DNA of 64,000 bases from Salminus brasiliensis (GCF_030463535.1 NC_132891.1:5513318-5577317), one strand, 5' to 3'; positions 44,719 to 56,759 are shown, counted from the stretch's first letter. Translations and numbers: made by a program. Notes: generated by a model from the letters alone, not told the origin.

Positions 44719-45350
44719 CTAACGCGTCTTTTATTCCAGACAAGTTTCAGATCCGCGCGCTTTTTTAATCGTCTCGTGGCTTTTCCTTCTAAAACTGGGC
44801 TAAAAGTCGACGGGGCGCGAGCGCTCAAAGCCGCGTGTCCGGTGTGTCCGGTGTAGCGCGCGCGCGCGGCCGAGCTTGTCCATCCAACTCGGAGATGCGC
44901 GCGGTGAGGAAACTCAAGAGCTGCTCGTGACACGGTCTCCTTCTGTCTCGCGCGCTTTTTTATCGTCCCACGTAGACGTAAGAAGAAGAGACGATGATGA
45001 TGATGGTGATGATGAAGATGATGGTGATGGTGATGATGATGATGATGGTGGTGATGATGGTGATGATCCCTCTCGGGATTTAGTCTACATGGCGCGAGGC
45101 TTTAATTAGAAGCAAGTTACGCTCGTGGACATCTCCGCGTTCCCGTTCATCGCGTGCCATGTACTTTCCCCCCCTCTTTATTCTTCTGTGTGCGCGCGCG
45201 CAGCCGCACCGTGGTACCGGGAAGCGTCCGGAGTGAAAGTCCCAGCGGCCGCGAGGCGAGTTTCACACACGCGCCGCATCAGAGTGTCATCCCGCCGCCG
45301 AACAGCTCAGCAGCCCAGCGGTGACTGGAAGCTCCTGCAGCTGATCTAAT
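44719..45350 (-). promoter_or_regulatory. alkal2: CpG-rich block: likely alkal2 promoter and non-coding first exon
   Basis: About 600 bases dense in CpG (runs of cgcg at 44815-44870, 45190-45210 and 45265-45300), unlike the AT-rich surroundings. Reading the minus strand, it ends in a perfect donor, aggtaagt, with the exon edge at 44719. The acceptor at 40626 in front of the first coding exon needs an upstream partner, and this is the best candidate, giving a 4.1-kb 5' UTR intron. The transcription start is not resolved. The block could instead serve an unseen divergent gene. Confidence 0.5.
44993..45068. repeat. (GAT)n trinucleotide repeat inside the CpG block
   Basis: Runs of gatgatggtgatgatgaa; gives an Asp/Gly-rich open frame on the plus strand that I do not regard as coding. 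Confidence 0.9.
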
Positions 45351-45368
45351 TACAGTAACGGCCAAGAG

Positions 45369-45403
<35 letters not shown>
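45369..45403. repeat. (AC)n microsatellite
   Basis: About 17 AC units leading directly into the 31-bp array. Confidence 0.95.
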
Positions 45404-45405
<2 letters not shown>

Positions 45406-47580
45406 GAACACCAAACACTAAATGCTCCACTAAAAGCCACGAAATACTCCAGTAAAATACACCAGTCCTCAGAAAGACACCACACACTCCACAACACACT
45501 CAAACACACAGAACCGCACCAAACACCCCACCAAACACTGAGAAATACACCAAACACCCCACCAAACACTGAGAAATACACCAAACACTGCACTAAACAC
45601 TGAGAAATACACCAAACACTGCACTAAACACACAGAACCGCACCAAACACCCCACTAAACACACAGAACCGCACCAAACACTGCACTAAACACACAGAAC
45701 CGCACCAAACACCCCACTAAACACACAGAACCGCACCAAACACCCCACTAAACACACAGAACCGCACCAAACACCCCACTAAACACACAGAACCGCACCA
45801 AACACTGCACTAAACACACAGAACCGCACCAAACACTGCACTAAACACACAGAACTGCACCAAACACTGCACTAAACACACAGAACCGCACCAAACACTG
45901 CACTAAACACACAGAACCGCACCAAACACTGCACTAAACACACAGAACCGCACCAAACACCCCACTAAACACACAGAACCGCACCAAACACTGCACTAAA
46001 CACACAGAACCGCACCAAACACTCCACTAAATACTCCACTAAACACACTGAAATACACCAAACACTCCACTAAACACACAGAACTGCACCAAACACTGCA
46101 CTAAACACACAGAACCGCACCAAACACTGCACTAAACACACAGAACCGCACCAAACACCCCACTAAACACACAGAACCGCACCAAACACTGCACTAAACA
46201 CTGAGAACTGCACCAAACACTGCACTAAACACACAGAACCGCACCAAACACGCCACTAAACACACAGAAATACACCAAACACTGCACTAAACACACAGAA
46301 CCGCACCAAACACGCCACTAAATACTCCACTAAACACACTGAAATACACCAAACACTCCACTAAACACACAGAACCGCACCAAACACTGCACTAAACACA
46401 CAGAACCGCACCAAACACTGCACTAAACACACAGAACCGCACCAAACACGCCACTAAACACACAGAAATACACCAAACACTGCACTAAACACACAGAACC
46501 GCACCAAACACGCCACTAAATACTCCACTAAACACACTGAAATACACCAAATACTCCACTAAACACACTGAAATACACCAAACACTCCACTAAACACACA
46601 GAACCGCACCAAACACTCCACTAAACACTGAGAACTGCACCACACACTCCACTAAACACACAGAACCGCACCAAACACCCCACTAAACACTGGGAAATAC
46701 ACCAAACACTCCACTAAACACTCCACTAAACACTTCACTAAACACACTGAAATACACCAAACACTCCACTAAACACACTGAAATACACCAAACACTCCAC
46801 TAAACACACAAAAATACACCAAACACTCCACTAAACACTCCACTAAATACTCCACTAAACACACTGAAATACACCAAACACCCCACTAAACACTCCACTA
46901 AACACACAGAACCGCACCAAACACTCCACTAAACACTGAGAACTGCACCACACACTCCACTAAACACACAGAAATACACCAAACACTCCACTAAACACTG
47001 GGAAATACACCAAACACTCCACTAAACACTCCACTAAACACACAGAAATACACCAAACACTCCACTAAACACACATAAATACACCAAACACTCCACTAAA
47101 CACTCGGAAAATACACCAAACACCCCACTAAACACACAGAACCGCACCAAACACCCCACTAAACACTGGGAAATACACCAAACACTCCACTAAACACTCC
47201 ACTAAACACTGCACTAAACACTGGGAAATACACCAAACACTCCACTAAACACACAAAAATACACCAAACACTCCACTAAACACACAAAAATACACCAAAC
47301 ACTCCACTAAACACTCCACTAAACACTTCACTAAACACACTGAAATACACCAAACACTCCACTAAACACACTGAAATACACCAAACACTCCACTAAACAC
47401 ACGGAAATACACCAAACACTCCACTAAACACACGGAAATACACCAAACACTCCACTAAACACACTGAAATACACCAAACACTCCACTAAACACACAGAAA
47501 TACACCAAACACTCCACTAAACACACAGAAATACACCAAACACTCCACTAAACACTGAGAACTGCACCAAACACTCAAAT
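45404..47580 (+). repeat. 2.2-kb minisatellite of about 31-bp units
   Basis: Core unit ctaaacacacagaaccgcac followed by caaacactgca, about 70 copies. Variants are arranged in zones: agaaccgcacc dominates to about 46500, (t/a)gaaatacacc with tandem ccactaaacact insertions after. The plus strand is almost free of long T or G runs, so the array is strongly strand-asymmetric. Confidence 0.95.
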
Positions 47581-48600
47581 GTACCCACAGCAAACACACA
47601 GACACACACTGAGAACGCAGGCACGCTGAGCTGGAAACACACATACAATAAGCACTGCGAGAAACAGAAAGCACCCAAACACCCAACACACACTGCAATC
47701 GCTGAGACAAACACCAGAGTGAAGTTAAGGAGAGAGTGTGAGTCCGAGCCCCGCTCTACACTCCCTCTTCTGCTCGCTTTCACCACTCCCTCAAAACGAA
47801 GGACAACACGGACCTGTTGGCTCTGTAGCACTGGCTCCGGTCCCACTCCAGACTCTCACAAAACCAGCACCGAGCCCAGACACTGCCCGACACCCTGCAG
47901 CCTTTCAGGCCACGCCGCACTTACATCTGGTAACCATGAGGAGGGTCTCATGTGGGTTTGTGTTGCTATTGACCACCTGGAAGCTCTTAACCTCTTATCT
48001 GTGAGATACAGAGCATGAAGTACTCACGAGCGCTCTGCAGGGCTCGCACTTTTAGCATCATAGACTGCTGATGGGGGGGTGGTATCACTCCATGCCCCTC
48101 CAAGTCCTGGGGTACAACAGAGGCTTCAGTAGCTGTATTTTTTTTTTACGTGAGCGACAGAGGAACGGCACCAGATACCCATTTGACGCATCTGCCGTTT
48201 CTTTGTGTGTAAAAGTCAGTGAATCAGAGTCAACTGTAGTGGTAATTATGGTCAACTCTTGAAGTTGGCAGCATGTACACTGTGAAGGCACCATGTGTTA
48301 TGAACTGAAGAATTTCCTAAAGACCTCCAAAATGTTTCCCTGCCCTGATTCCAGACTTTAAATGGGCTTGTGCAATTATTTCCATGGACTGTGGAGCGTC
48401 ACACATCCACACATCCAGAAGGGCTGTCCCTTCCAGAGACAGTTTGGTAAGAGCAAGGCCTAAAATTATCTGTGAAGTAATGAAATTCCTATGAAAACTG
48501 TAGAAACCTTCAGACCACATATGTCCTCAGGGTTCACGGATTCATGTACAGCTACATGAATTTGCCTGGTGAAAAAGCCAAGTCATCTAAATGGGAGTTT
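47581..48600. other. No gene seen
   Basis: Overlapping open frames on both strands near 47.5-48.0 kb lack domains and splice context. Nothing else recognised. Confidence 0.4.
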
Positions 48601-48605
48601 CTACA

Positions 48606-49165
48606 CTATGCAGCTCTGGAAAGATATCATTAATTTTTTTGTCTTCAATTTGCATCTCTACGTGTCTGGCAGTTTATTTCAGGCATTTTATCAAATAAAG
48701 CTGATGTACCTGAATCTGCAGACTATGAATGGCATAAAGTCCCAACAGCAATGTGAAAGACTAGTGGAGAGCCTGCCGAGACAGGAAAGCTGTGATTGGC
48801 AGTCGAGGTAATTTCACCATAGTGATTTCTGAATGCTCTTTAGAAGGGGTGTCCACAAACATTTGGACATACAGCTTCAGTTCAGTTCAGATATTCAGAA
48901 GGGGTGTCCACAAACTTTTGGACATACAACTCCAGTTCAGATATTCAGAAGGGGTGTCCACAAACTTTTGGACATACAGCTCCAGTTCAGTTCAGATATT
49001 CAGAAGGGGTGTCCACAAACTTTTGGACATACAGCTCCAGTTCAGTTCAGATATTAAGAAGGGGTGTCCACAAACTTTTGGACATACAGCTCCAGTTCAG
49101 TTCAGATATTAGTACTTCTTTGCATTGTAATTAATATAATCATTACTTTGTATTATTTGAGCTGC
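48606..49165 (+). mobile_element. MITE-C copy 3, interrupted
   Basis: Left end gcagctctggaaagatat; interior matches 37530-37680 up to tttctgaatgctctt (48841), where a tandem array begins. It resumes at agatattagtacttctttgc (from about 49104). Confidence 0.8.
48842..49105 (+). repeat. Chimeric tandem array of a MITE-A end
   Basis: Five units starting at 48842, 48897, 48947, 49002 and 49057 (55, 50, 55 and 55 bp apart). Each joins the MITE-A terminus (agaaggggtgtccacaaac, tttggacatacag) to MITE-C target sequence (agttcagatatt). Confidence 0.9.
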
Positions 49166-49256
49166 TGTTTTTTTCAAACCCCAGTCTCCAACATGATGTT
49201 GTAGCTTAGTGGCAGGTAGTGGTGTCTGTTGACCACTGGAGTCCTGGAGAACCAAT

Positions 49257-50538
49257 GTCCTGGAGAACGCTGTAGTGTCCCCTGCTCTAATGCAGATAAT
49301 TGACCCACCCATGCTTCCCATTTATTTGTAGCACTTTTGTGAGGAGGCTTGCTTAGCAAGCTGTCTAACTGCTACAAAGGGTTCACATAGAAGAACCACG
49401 TTTGGCCCCATAAAGGGTGGAAAAAGCCTCAGGTTGGTTAAGAACCTTTACATCAAGCGAATGAGCCTTTAAGGGTTCTTCACGCGACCCTTTGTAGCAC
49501 CTCATATTTTCAACAGCGAACCATAAACATTAAAGGTTGTAGTTGGGCCTTCTAATACAGTATCCTGACTGACTGCTTTCTGGCACATTTAGTGCCATTT
49601 AAGGGTCTACAAACCCATGGACTTCAACTTCACCTACACTGTATGTCCAAATGTTTGTGGACACCCCTTCAAAAGAATGCATTCAGCCACTTGGACTATC
49701 GCCCATTGCTGACACAGCCTGTCTAGTCCCTGTAGAGAAGTACTGCAGATAGTATAGGACTTCCTGGAGCAGATAAACATGCACCATGCCTAATGCCAGG
49801 TGTGGGCTAGAGGGGTACAAAGCCCCCCCTAGCATTAAGCTGTGGAGCAGTGGAAAAACTGTGCTCTCTGGAATGATGGATGATTGGTGCTCCGTACGAT
49901 ACTTTTGGGATAAGTTGGGGAGTCCTAGGGATGAGGTGGGGTGTTTATCATCCATGCAATCAAATGCAATCAAATCCTCACAGCAATGCTCTTCTAAAAT
50001 CTAGTAGACATGCTTCTTCTCGGGACAGTAGAGATAGTTACTCCAACAAAAGCAGGATCAACTCTTTTTAATGAACACCCTTGATTTTAAAGATACAATG
50101 AATGTCCAAATACTTTTGTCCATATCGTGTAGGTGAACGTGAGTCAGTGGGTTTGTAGACCTTTAAATGGCACTAAAGTTGCCAGAAAGCAGTCAGTCAG
50201 GATCCTGTACTAGAAGGCCCAACTACAATCTTTACTGGTATGGTACTCTTAAAATATAAGGTTCTACAAAGGGTTCTTTAAGTGATGCCATAGAAGAACC
50301 ATGTTTGATTCCATAAAGAACCATGCTTGAAGAACCTTTTAAAGGCTTGAAGAATCATTTAGTTGATGTAAAGGTTCTTCACCAACCTTTTTTGACCCTT
50401 TATGGAACCAAGAGTGGTTCTTCTATGGCTCACAGAACCCTTTGTAGCTTCCTCACAAAAGTGCTACAAACAAATAGGAAGCAAGGGTGGGTCAATTATC
50501 TGCATTGGAGCAGGGAACACTTCAATGTTCTCCAGGAC
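49257..50538. repeat. Large inverted repeat with a MITE-A copy at its centre
   Basis: Left arm 49257-49628 and right arm 50133-50538 are inverted copies: for example gcagataattgacccaccc (49303) against the complement at 50485-50505, and gactgactgctttctggca (49566) against 50185-50205. The arms include MITE-B sequence. Confidence 0.85.
49629..50132 (-). mobile_element. MITE-A copy 11, full length
   Basis: Left end tgtatgtccaaatgtttgtg and right end ccaaatacttttgtccatat. The most complete copy in the window at about 500 bp. Confidence 0.9.
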
Positions 50539-50539
50539 A

Positions 50540-52440
50540 TGAACAGCGTAAGCGTTGCTGCAGCAGGTTTCACTCATTTCCAGCTAAGGAATAAAACACT
50601 AGCAGGCCCAATATTGGTTCTGCTACTCTGAGGTATCACCAGATTGCATGTAAGACTGCTGTACCACACAAATAAGTCCAAATCCGAACAGTTAGTGGAA
50701 ACGGAGAACTTTGACCATGTATCCCACTGGTATTTGAGGCGACATGTTGTGGTTGTGATGAAATCTCCAACACCATTCAACTAAAACCAGACATGCATGG
50801 TTCAAAGCCAGCTTCACTCTTTTTGGCAGTGGTATTCAGTTCAGGCTGGGAGGCTTAGAGATGGTCCTTTCCATGCTCAGACACACCAGCATCAGTTCAA
50901 CTGTTCACTTTCAGGTTTCATAGGCGTGTTTGAGCTGGGAAACCTGCAGACTCTGCTGAACACTGCGCCTCAAGGACCAGATTTAAATGCCTGTGGCCAG
51001 TGGGGTAAAATTCTGGCTCCCCCTGGCAGACCCAAAGTGTATTACACTGGCTTGTTTTTCAGACGTAATATTAATGTAATAATCATCAATGGTGTTTAAC
51101 GTTATCTGGTTGAACATAGGTTGAAGGTTCTAACACCCTGCACAAGGGGCATCGCAATGCTCATTGCTAGCAGCGCTGCTTGTGAATATATCTGCGCTGA
51201 TGGGCATGGTGGTCTTGAAATGAGGCATGTTCAGGTACATTTCTGGAGTATTGCTGTGTATCTTGACAGTGGAAAACACAGGAGGAGCTCCACTGATTGA
51301 AAACAGCCTAGGCAGATGTCAACAGTCAGACATTCGTTGCTATCTCGGCAGTGAATTGTCAACATAGGCACGTGCAGCCTGACGCTCGTACACCCCTGCT
51401 TTGCGCCATTGAATTAGCAATCCCCCAAAGTCAGACTGCATCTGGCTATTAAAGGGAACGGCGAGAGACCTGCTGATTGGTTTATTGGACGTTACGCACC
51501 CATGATTCATAAAGAGACTTATTTTTCCCATCTTTCCGAGAGCAAAGACACACCGACACGTCCTACAAGTCAGAGTAATGTCTAATGCCAACGTCAATTT
51601 GACGTAAAAAACAGCTGACTTAGATATTTTGTTGGTTTGAAGTTGTTAAGTAACCAAAATCCAACCGTTTTCAAACGTCACATGTGGGTATTTTGCCACA
51701 AATTACCAACATTAAGTTGTGAGGTATGGTGACTAAAACCCAACGTCTGCTCAAATTCAGAACGTTAACTTTCACACAACGTAAAATTCTTGTTAAGCAT
51801 TGAAGCTGGTTTGAAGTCCTGGTGTTAAATTACCTAAATTCAACAATTGTCTAATGTTGGAACTTGATGTCAACCCAATGTTGTTTTCTTTTGACGAAGT
51901 GACTTTGATTTCCAGCCAAAATTCGATGTCTGTTTAACATTGGATTTTAACATCAACCTGATTTTCATTTCAGTTAAAAATCTGCATTTTTTCAACATTA
52001 AAGTCTTTCCAACGTCTTTCTGATGCCAAATTGATGTCCGGTGCCTGCCGGGAATATAGTTTATAAAATATAGCTTGTTTCAAATGGCTTGATGTGAAAC
52101 GCTGCATTCTACAGAATTTTAGTAATGAAGAACTGTTCTCAGTGGTGTGTACAGGAACAAGAAATGCTAAGCCTTGAGAGGATCGAAGGCTAGGTGAAAT
52201 TTCTGAGAACTTGCAGCCCAGTAAGATAGTTTTGCGATAAGATTTTGCTTTAAAATACATATACAACTCCTTCATGGTGGAGATTCAAGATTTATTCTAA
52301 GCAAGTATGTCTTCTGATTTACTTTTCTTTTTACTCTTGTCAAGAAATCGAAAAAAAAAAAGATTGAAAGATGAACGTAAAAATATTTGGAGACTGTATT
52401 CATACTTAGAAGATGTATAGAGTAACTGGACACAGGGATT
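50540..52440. other. No gene; contains an aacgt-motif repeat (51590-52070)
   Basis: The subregion 51590-52070 has many caacgt/aacgtc/gttgg motifs of a fish interspersed repeat that I cannot name. The rest is unassigned. Confidence 0.4.
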
Positions 52441-52640
52441 CCCAGATTTGGGTGCCAGTATTTGACTTGTACTGCTGCCTTACTGATTCCAACTCTGGAG
52501 TGGTGGAGCACTATTCTACTGTGCAGCGACACCTGTTGATTGACTGAGTGATAAGAAGAAAACCTCTCCTGTGTCATCAGACATTTTCAAAGAAACACCA
52601 AAACAAGTCTGAAGCATTTTGAAAGTCAAAATAGAGTTTG
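52440..52640 (+). mobile_element. Tc1-like transposase fragment
   Basis: Shares gtggagcactattctactgt and downstream text with the better-preserved relic at 54215-54440. Confidence 0.55.
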
Positions 52641-53191
52641 TTTGAAATAGAGTTTGTCAATAAGCAAGAAATGTTTGAAAATCAAATAAAAAAAAATAAT
52701 AATAATTTTCCAACCCCTTTTTTCATGTCCGATATGGATATGGATACTACAAAGTAGTTGCCAGTTCCATCTTTTTCCCTGGACCCCTCGGTCAATGTTG
52801 TGTGATTTTCAAGAGACAGTCAGACAGGCCGTTTTATTTTCAGCAGATTCTAAGCCACTTCAATATGTCAGAATTTTAGATATTATATGAATATGAACAG
52901 AATTAGGGTAATTTTACAAGTGTGACCATGTTTTGATCATGAATTTACTTCACACCTATCATTGGAGTTGCCTGTAAAGACCTTATAAACATGATTAAAT
53001 AGGGTCAGTATTGCTGCTTGTTATAACATGTGTATCTGTCTGTACGTTACACTAATCCTGAGTCATGAAGCCTGGAGTACCGGCATATAGGCCTGATCTA
53101 TTATTGAACATTTATTTGATAGTTTAGGGTAATAAACACTTTTTTTTATCCGATACTGATACTGATACTGAGTTTCGGGTATTGGATTGCC

Positions 53192-53200
<9 letters not shown>

Positions 53201-53243
<43 letters not shown>
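53201..53243. repeat. (TA)n microsatellite
   Basis: About 21 TA units next to a hAT-like scrap with gatactgatactg. Confidence 0.95.
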
Positions 53244-53249
<6 letters not shown>

Positions 53250-53691
53250 TAACTTGTCAGTTTGGATAGTAAATTAAATGGTATTGTTGCAAACACAACA
53301 CCTCGTTTCTGATGCCACCACTATAAAGCAATCCATTTCAAATATCATCATTGTCAATTAATGTTAAATTGCATAAATTTGCATACATTTCATTGCATTT
53401 TAAAACCCTATTTAATCTGGAAACATTGTTCAAACCTTTTTCAAGAGTTTTCAAAAACACGACCTTGGCCTAAAGGCCCCAAAAGTGGAAAATGTTGGCA
53501 GCAAAACTCTTTATTGCTTCAATATTTGTTGGCTAATAACACAGCAACTAAAGAGAGAAGCAGAATGAGCAGAATCCATTTTACCAGGAACTCTATATTA
53601 CATTAATTAATACTGCATGTTGCAGGAAGGACCACTCCTGTGAGAGCTGACTCACCGGCTCTTTTTAACAGGCAGCCCTGCTGCCCCCACC

Positions 53692-53979
53692 ATGCTGAAA
53701 TATAGACGAGTGTCACACTATAGTGCGGAGTGGCGGATCCGCTGCATTGCCGGACACATTCCCCCCGACACTGGCAGCGCCGTGGACCCACCGCAATGCT
53801 GGAACGGTCTTACATTCGTATCGTCATGCTCATCATTTAAACGAGAGGTGCAGCCAATGATACCTTGCGCATTGCTGCCCTGTAAATGTAAAACAGGTGT
53901 GATCTCTGAGCTTCCTCCTGGATGCCAGACCATTTCTCCTGATAGAAATATGGATGGCTCAACTCAGAAAAGATGCTAA
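53692..53979 (+). other. Cysteine-rich open frame, status uncertain
   Basis: 95 codons starting MLKYRRVSHYSAEWRIRC, with Cys-rich parts such as LLPCKCKTG. An acceptor-like ttttttaacag-type sequence precedes it at about 53660-53670. There is no signal peptide, no family I recognise and no flanking exon, so it is probably chance or part of an old repeat. Confidence 0.12.
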
Positions 53980-54199
53980 ACCATGTTTCCGTCTGTCTGA
54001 CAGCGCATTTCATTGAATACCTCAGCTCTGTCAGGATCACTGAAAGTCTGACACTTGTTCTGCCCTGTGGGTTTTTGTGAGCGTCTTCAGTGTTTCAGGT
54101 TTCAGGTTCCTGTATTGGGTTTTCCCTCTTCTGCTCCATGATCCTGCTTCTTATCTATATGCTCCCTCCGGCCTTTAAATGGAGGAATTCAGTTAGAGA

Positions 54200-54870
54200 G
54201 ATTAGGTTTTGAGCACTGTGGCTTACGGTATTTGACTTGCACTGCTGCTATATCAAATCTGAGTTACCAAAACCCCTGTTTGACTGCAAGAGATCTATAG
54301 GAAGATTTGGCAGACTCTGGAGGGGTGGTGCACTGTTCTACTGTGCAGCAATACCCTCACAAATATGACCTTAATGGAAAAGTCAATTGTTCAGCATCCA
54401 AGGTTTTCAAAGGAACATCTAAACAAGCCTGGGACATTTTGTAAGTTCTGTAGACTGAAGGGAGTTAAAGTAGAACGTTGTGGCGCATTAAGCATAGATC
54501 AGTTTGGAGAAACAAGGTTGCAGAATTTTATGAGAAGAACATCTCTCCAACTGTTAAGCATGGGGGTGGGGTGATCAGGCTTTGGGTTTGTGTTGCAGCC
54601 AGTGGCACTGGGGACATTGCACTGGTAGATGAATTTAATTTAAACCAGCAAATTCTGAAAGCAAACATCATCACACTGTCTGGGATAAAGCTGAAGATGA
54701 AAGATGATGGCTTCTACAGCAGAAACACACCCCAACATTCACAAATTACTACCCAAAGAGGCACAAGCTGAATGTTTTCCCAAAAATCTGTGGAAAAAAA
54801 CTAAAAAGAGAATTAGCAAGATGGCACAAAAATCTCAAAGAACTGCCCAGATATATTTTTTTTCGTTACA
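54200..54870 (+). pseudogene. Tc1-like transposase relic
   Basis: Reads [20 protein letters not shown] followed by TGDIALVDEFN, then text like ENLWKKTKKRISKMAQKSQR, matching the catalytic-domain spacing of Tc1 transposases with frameshifts and stops. A terminal-repeat-like agggtgcccaaacttttgca lies at 55481-55500. Confidence 0.7.
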
Positions 54871-54935
54871 AGAAATGTTACAATTCTTAAAACATTCCAT
54901 CTGTCAAGTTTTCCAGAAGTTCCTAGATTGTTTTT

Positions 54936-54956
54936 GTGTGTGTGTGTGTGTGTGTT
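54936..54956. repeat. (GT)n microsatellite
   Basis: Ten or so GT units just after the Tc1 relic. Confidence 0.9.
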
Positions 54957-55004
54957 TATTTGTTTATTCACAAATGGATACATATTTGGTGGCATAAAAG
55001 TAAT

Positions 55005-56750
55005 GCAAGTTCATCCTTTATCACTGTAAATTCAGGAAATATTCTGTGTAAAAAAAAAATTTAAACGAAAAATTTAAAAAAACATTTTATGATGCATTTG
55101 TTGAATATTATTATTTATTATTGTGATTATGTATCAGTTTTATCAGCATTTTGGTTTTATTTGTATTTTTATAGAAACGTCAGATTTCTTTACTTTAGAT
55201 GTTTCTAAAATGTTAATATTTTGTGTCTGGTACTGGTACTGGGAATATTGTGTAGAAACATTTTAATAACATTGTAATGCATTTTCAAAACATTCCTGGA
55301 ACGTTGTTTCTGTAATGTTACAGGCTAACCTTCCTGGAACCTTAAAAACACAGATGGACATTCCTGTAATATTCTCTGCTAGTTGTTTTTTGCCTTTTCC
55401 AAACAAGAACTCCTGAGCATACAGAACACTGTAAAATAAGGAAATAAAAAATTTAGCTATATACAGTAAAAAAAATGGACCAGGGTGCCCAAACTTTTGC
55501 ATGGCATTGTATCTGTTTGTGTTTGTTTGTGGTTTTCGGCCTTGACCACTCCTGAAGACTTGACTGGGCTTTGTATTGTTTACTTGGGAGAAGCACAATG
55601 CACTTTGTGAACTCGTCACCTGTGGTCCTGGTCAGTCTGCTTTCTATACATACATTTCCATTTGTTTTGCAGTATAACTCATACCGTCTGTTACAGCTCT
55701 TCCTCCCCAAGAGAGGAAGGTCATAATACACTCCATATACAGTATATTTATTTGTATCATATCCATGTTTCTGAGTTACTGTGTAAGATGTGCTCCCACT
55801 CACATTTCTACTCAATTATTAAAGGGCTTTTCTTTTATTTATTGGTGGGATGTTGTAATTAGGAAACACTGAGGTAATTACACTCTTAGACACTCTGAAA
55901 TGTTAGACTAACCATGTAATCCACACTACACAAAAGCCTAATCTGGGGACCAAATAACAGCAAAGGGCTTCTCGCAGATGAGGACTCAATCTGAACAAGT
56001 ATGAGACACAAAAGAACAATAGGCCTCATTCGCCAACCAGTCTTAGGACAAAAGTTCTTCCCAAAACCTCCTCACGCAGAAGTCACGAAAAGTCTGGAAT
56101 TTGCCAGGGTTTCCTTTATTTGGGATTTGTTGAGTTTACGAGGACAGTGGGATCCATCGTTATAAGAGCAGAGCTGAGAGCCTTTCTGCCCTTTAAAAAC
56201 ACACCATGAATCTGACGTAGACTTTTCATTAGGGCTTTTCTCAAAAACAAATTTAGGACAATACTTAGAAAGATATCGGTGAGTGAGGCCCAGTGAGTTC
56301 ATGAAGCATTGCAAATTAGGGTTATTAGCAATGTTTACAAACGTTCAGCTGTTTGCAATAAACCAATCAAACAAGAAACTGCCTATTTAAATAGGTCAAC
56401 CCAATTAACAGAACAAGTGTTTCTCCGAATTCAACACAAAATGCTACTTTTAATGACGACTGCATACTCTGAAGCCTCTGAATAGAATCCCACACAAGAC
56501 ATGCATTCTTACATCCGGTGTTCATTCATTAGTTTATTAGGTGCGCCAGGTGCGCTTTAGATAAAACACTTCGAATGCCTGAACTGGCCTTGGGGGGGGG
56601 GGGGTTGTTGACTGTGACTTTGAGTGAATGTTAAAAATATGTTCAAAGAAATCTAAAAAGAGTTTATTGCCTTCAGCATCAAGGAAAGGGAATCTAATGC
56701 ACTCAATGTTAAATTGTCCCTCACAGTCACCTGACTTCCACCCAAACTAC
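55005..56750. other. No gene seen
   Basis: AT-rich, with a Tc1-type end at 55481-55505 and a poly-G run near 56590-56604. Minus-strand open frames at 55263-55815 have no domain. Confidence 0.4.
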
Positions 56751-56759
56751 TTAGGAGCT

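Noticed and set aside
44876..45109. Plus-strand Asp/Gly-rich frame in the CpG block
   Set aside because: Caused by a (GAT)n repeat; no homology or splice context.
45279..47846. Open frames on the minus strand across the 31-bp array (V, F, C, W, G-rich)
   Set aside because: They are read-throughs of tandem units with no start context, domain or splice structure.
47719..48018. Two overlapping plus-strand frames near the end of the 31-bp array
   Set aside because: No domain, no conserved motif, and open in both frames; likely chance in GC-richer DNA.
54364..54771. Open frames with KHGGG as a host gene
   Set aside because: They are frameshifted pieces of a Tc1-like transposase and lack an intact catalytic domain.
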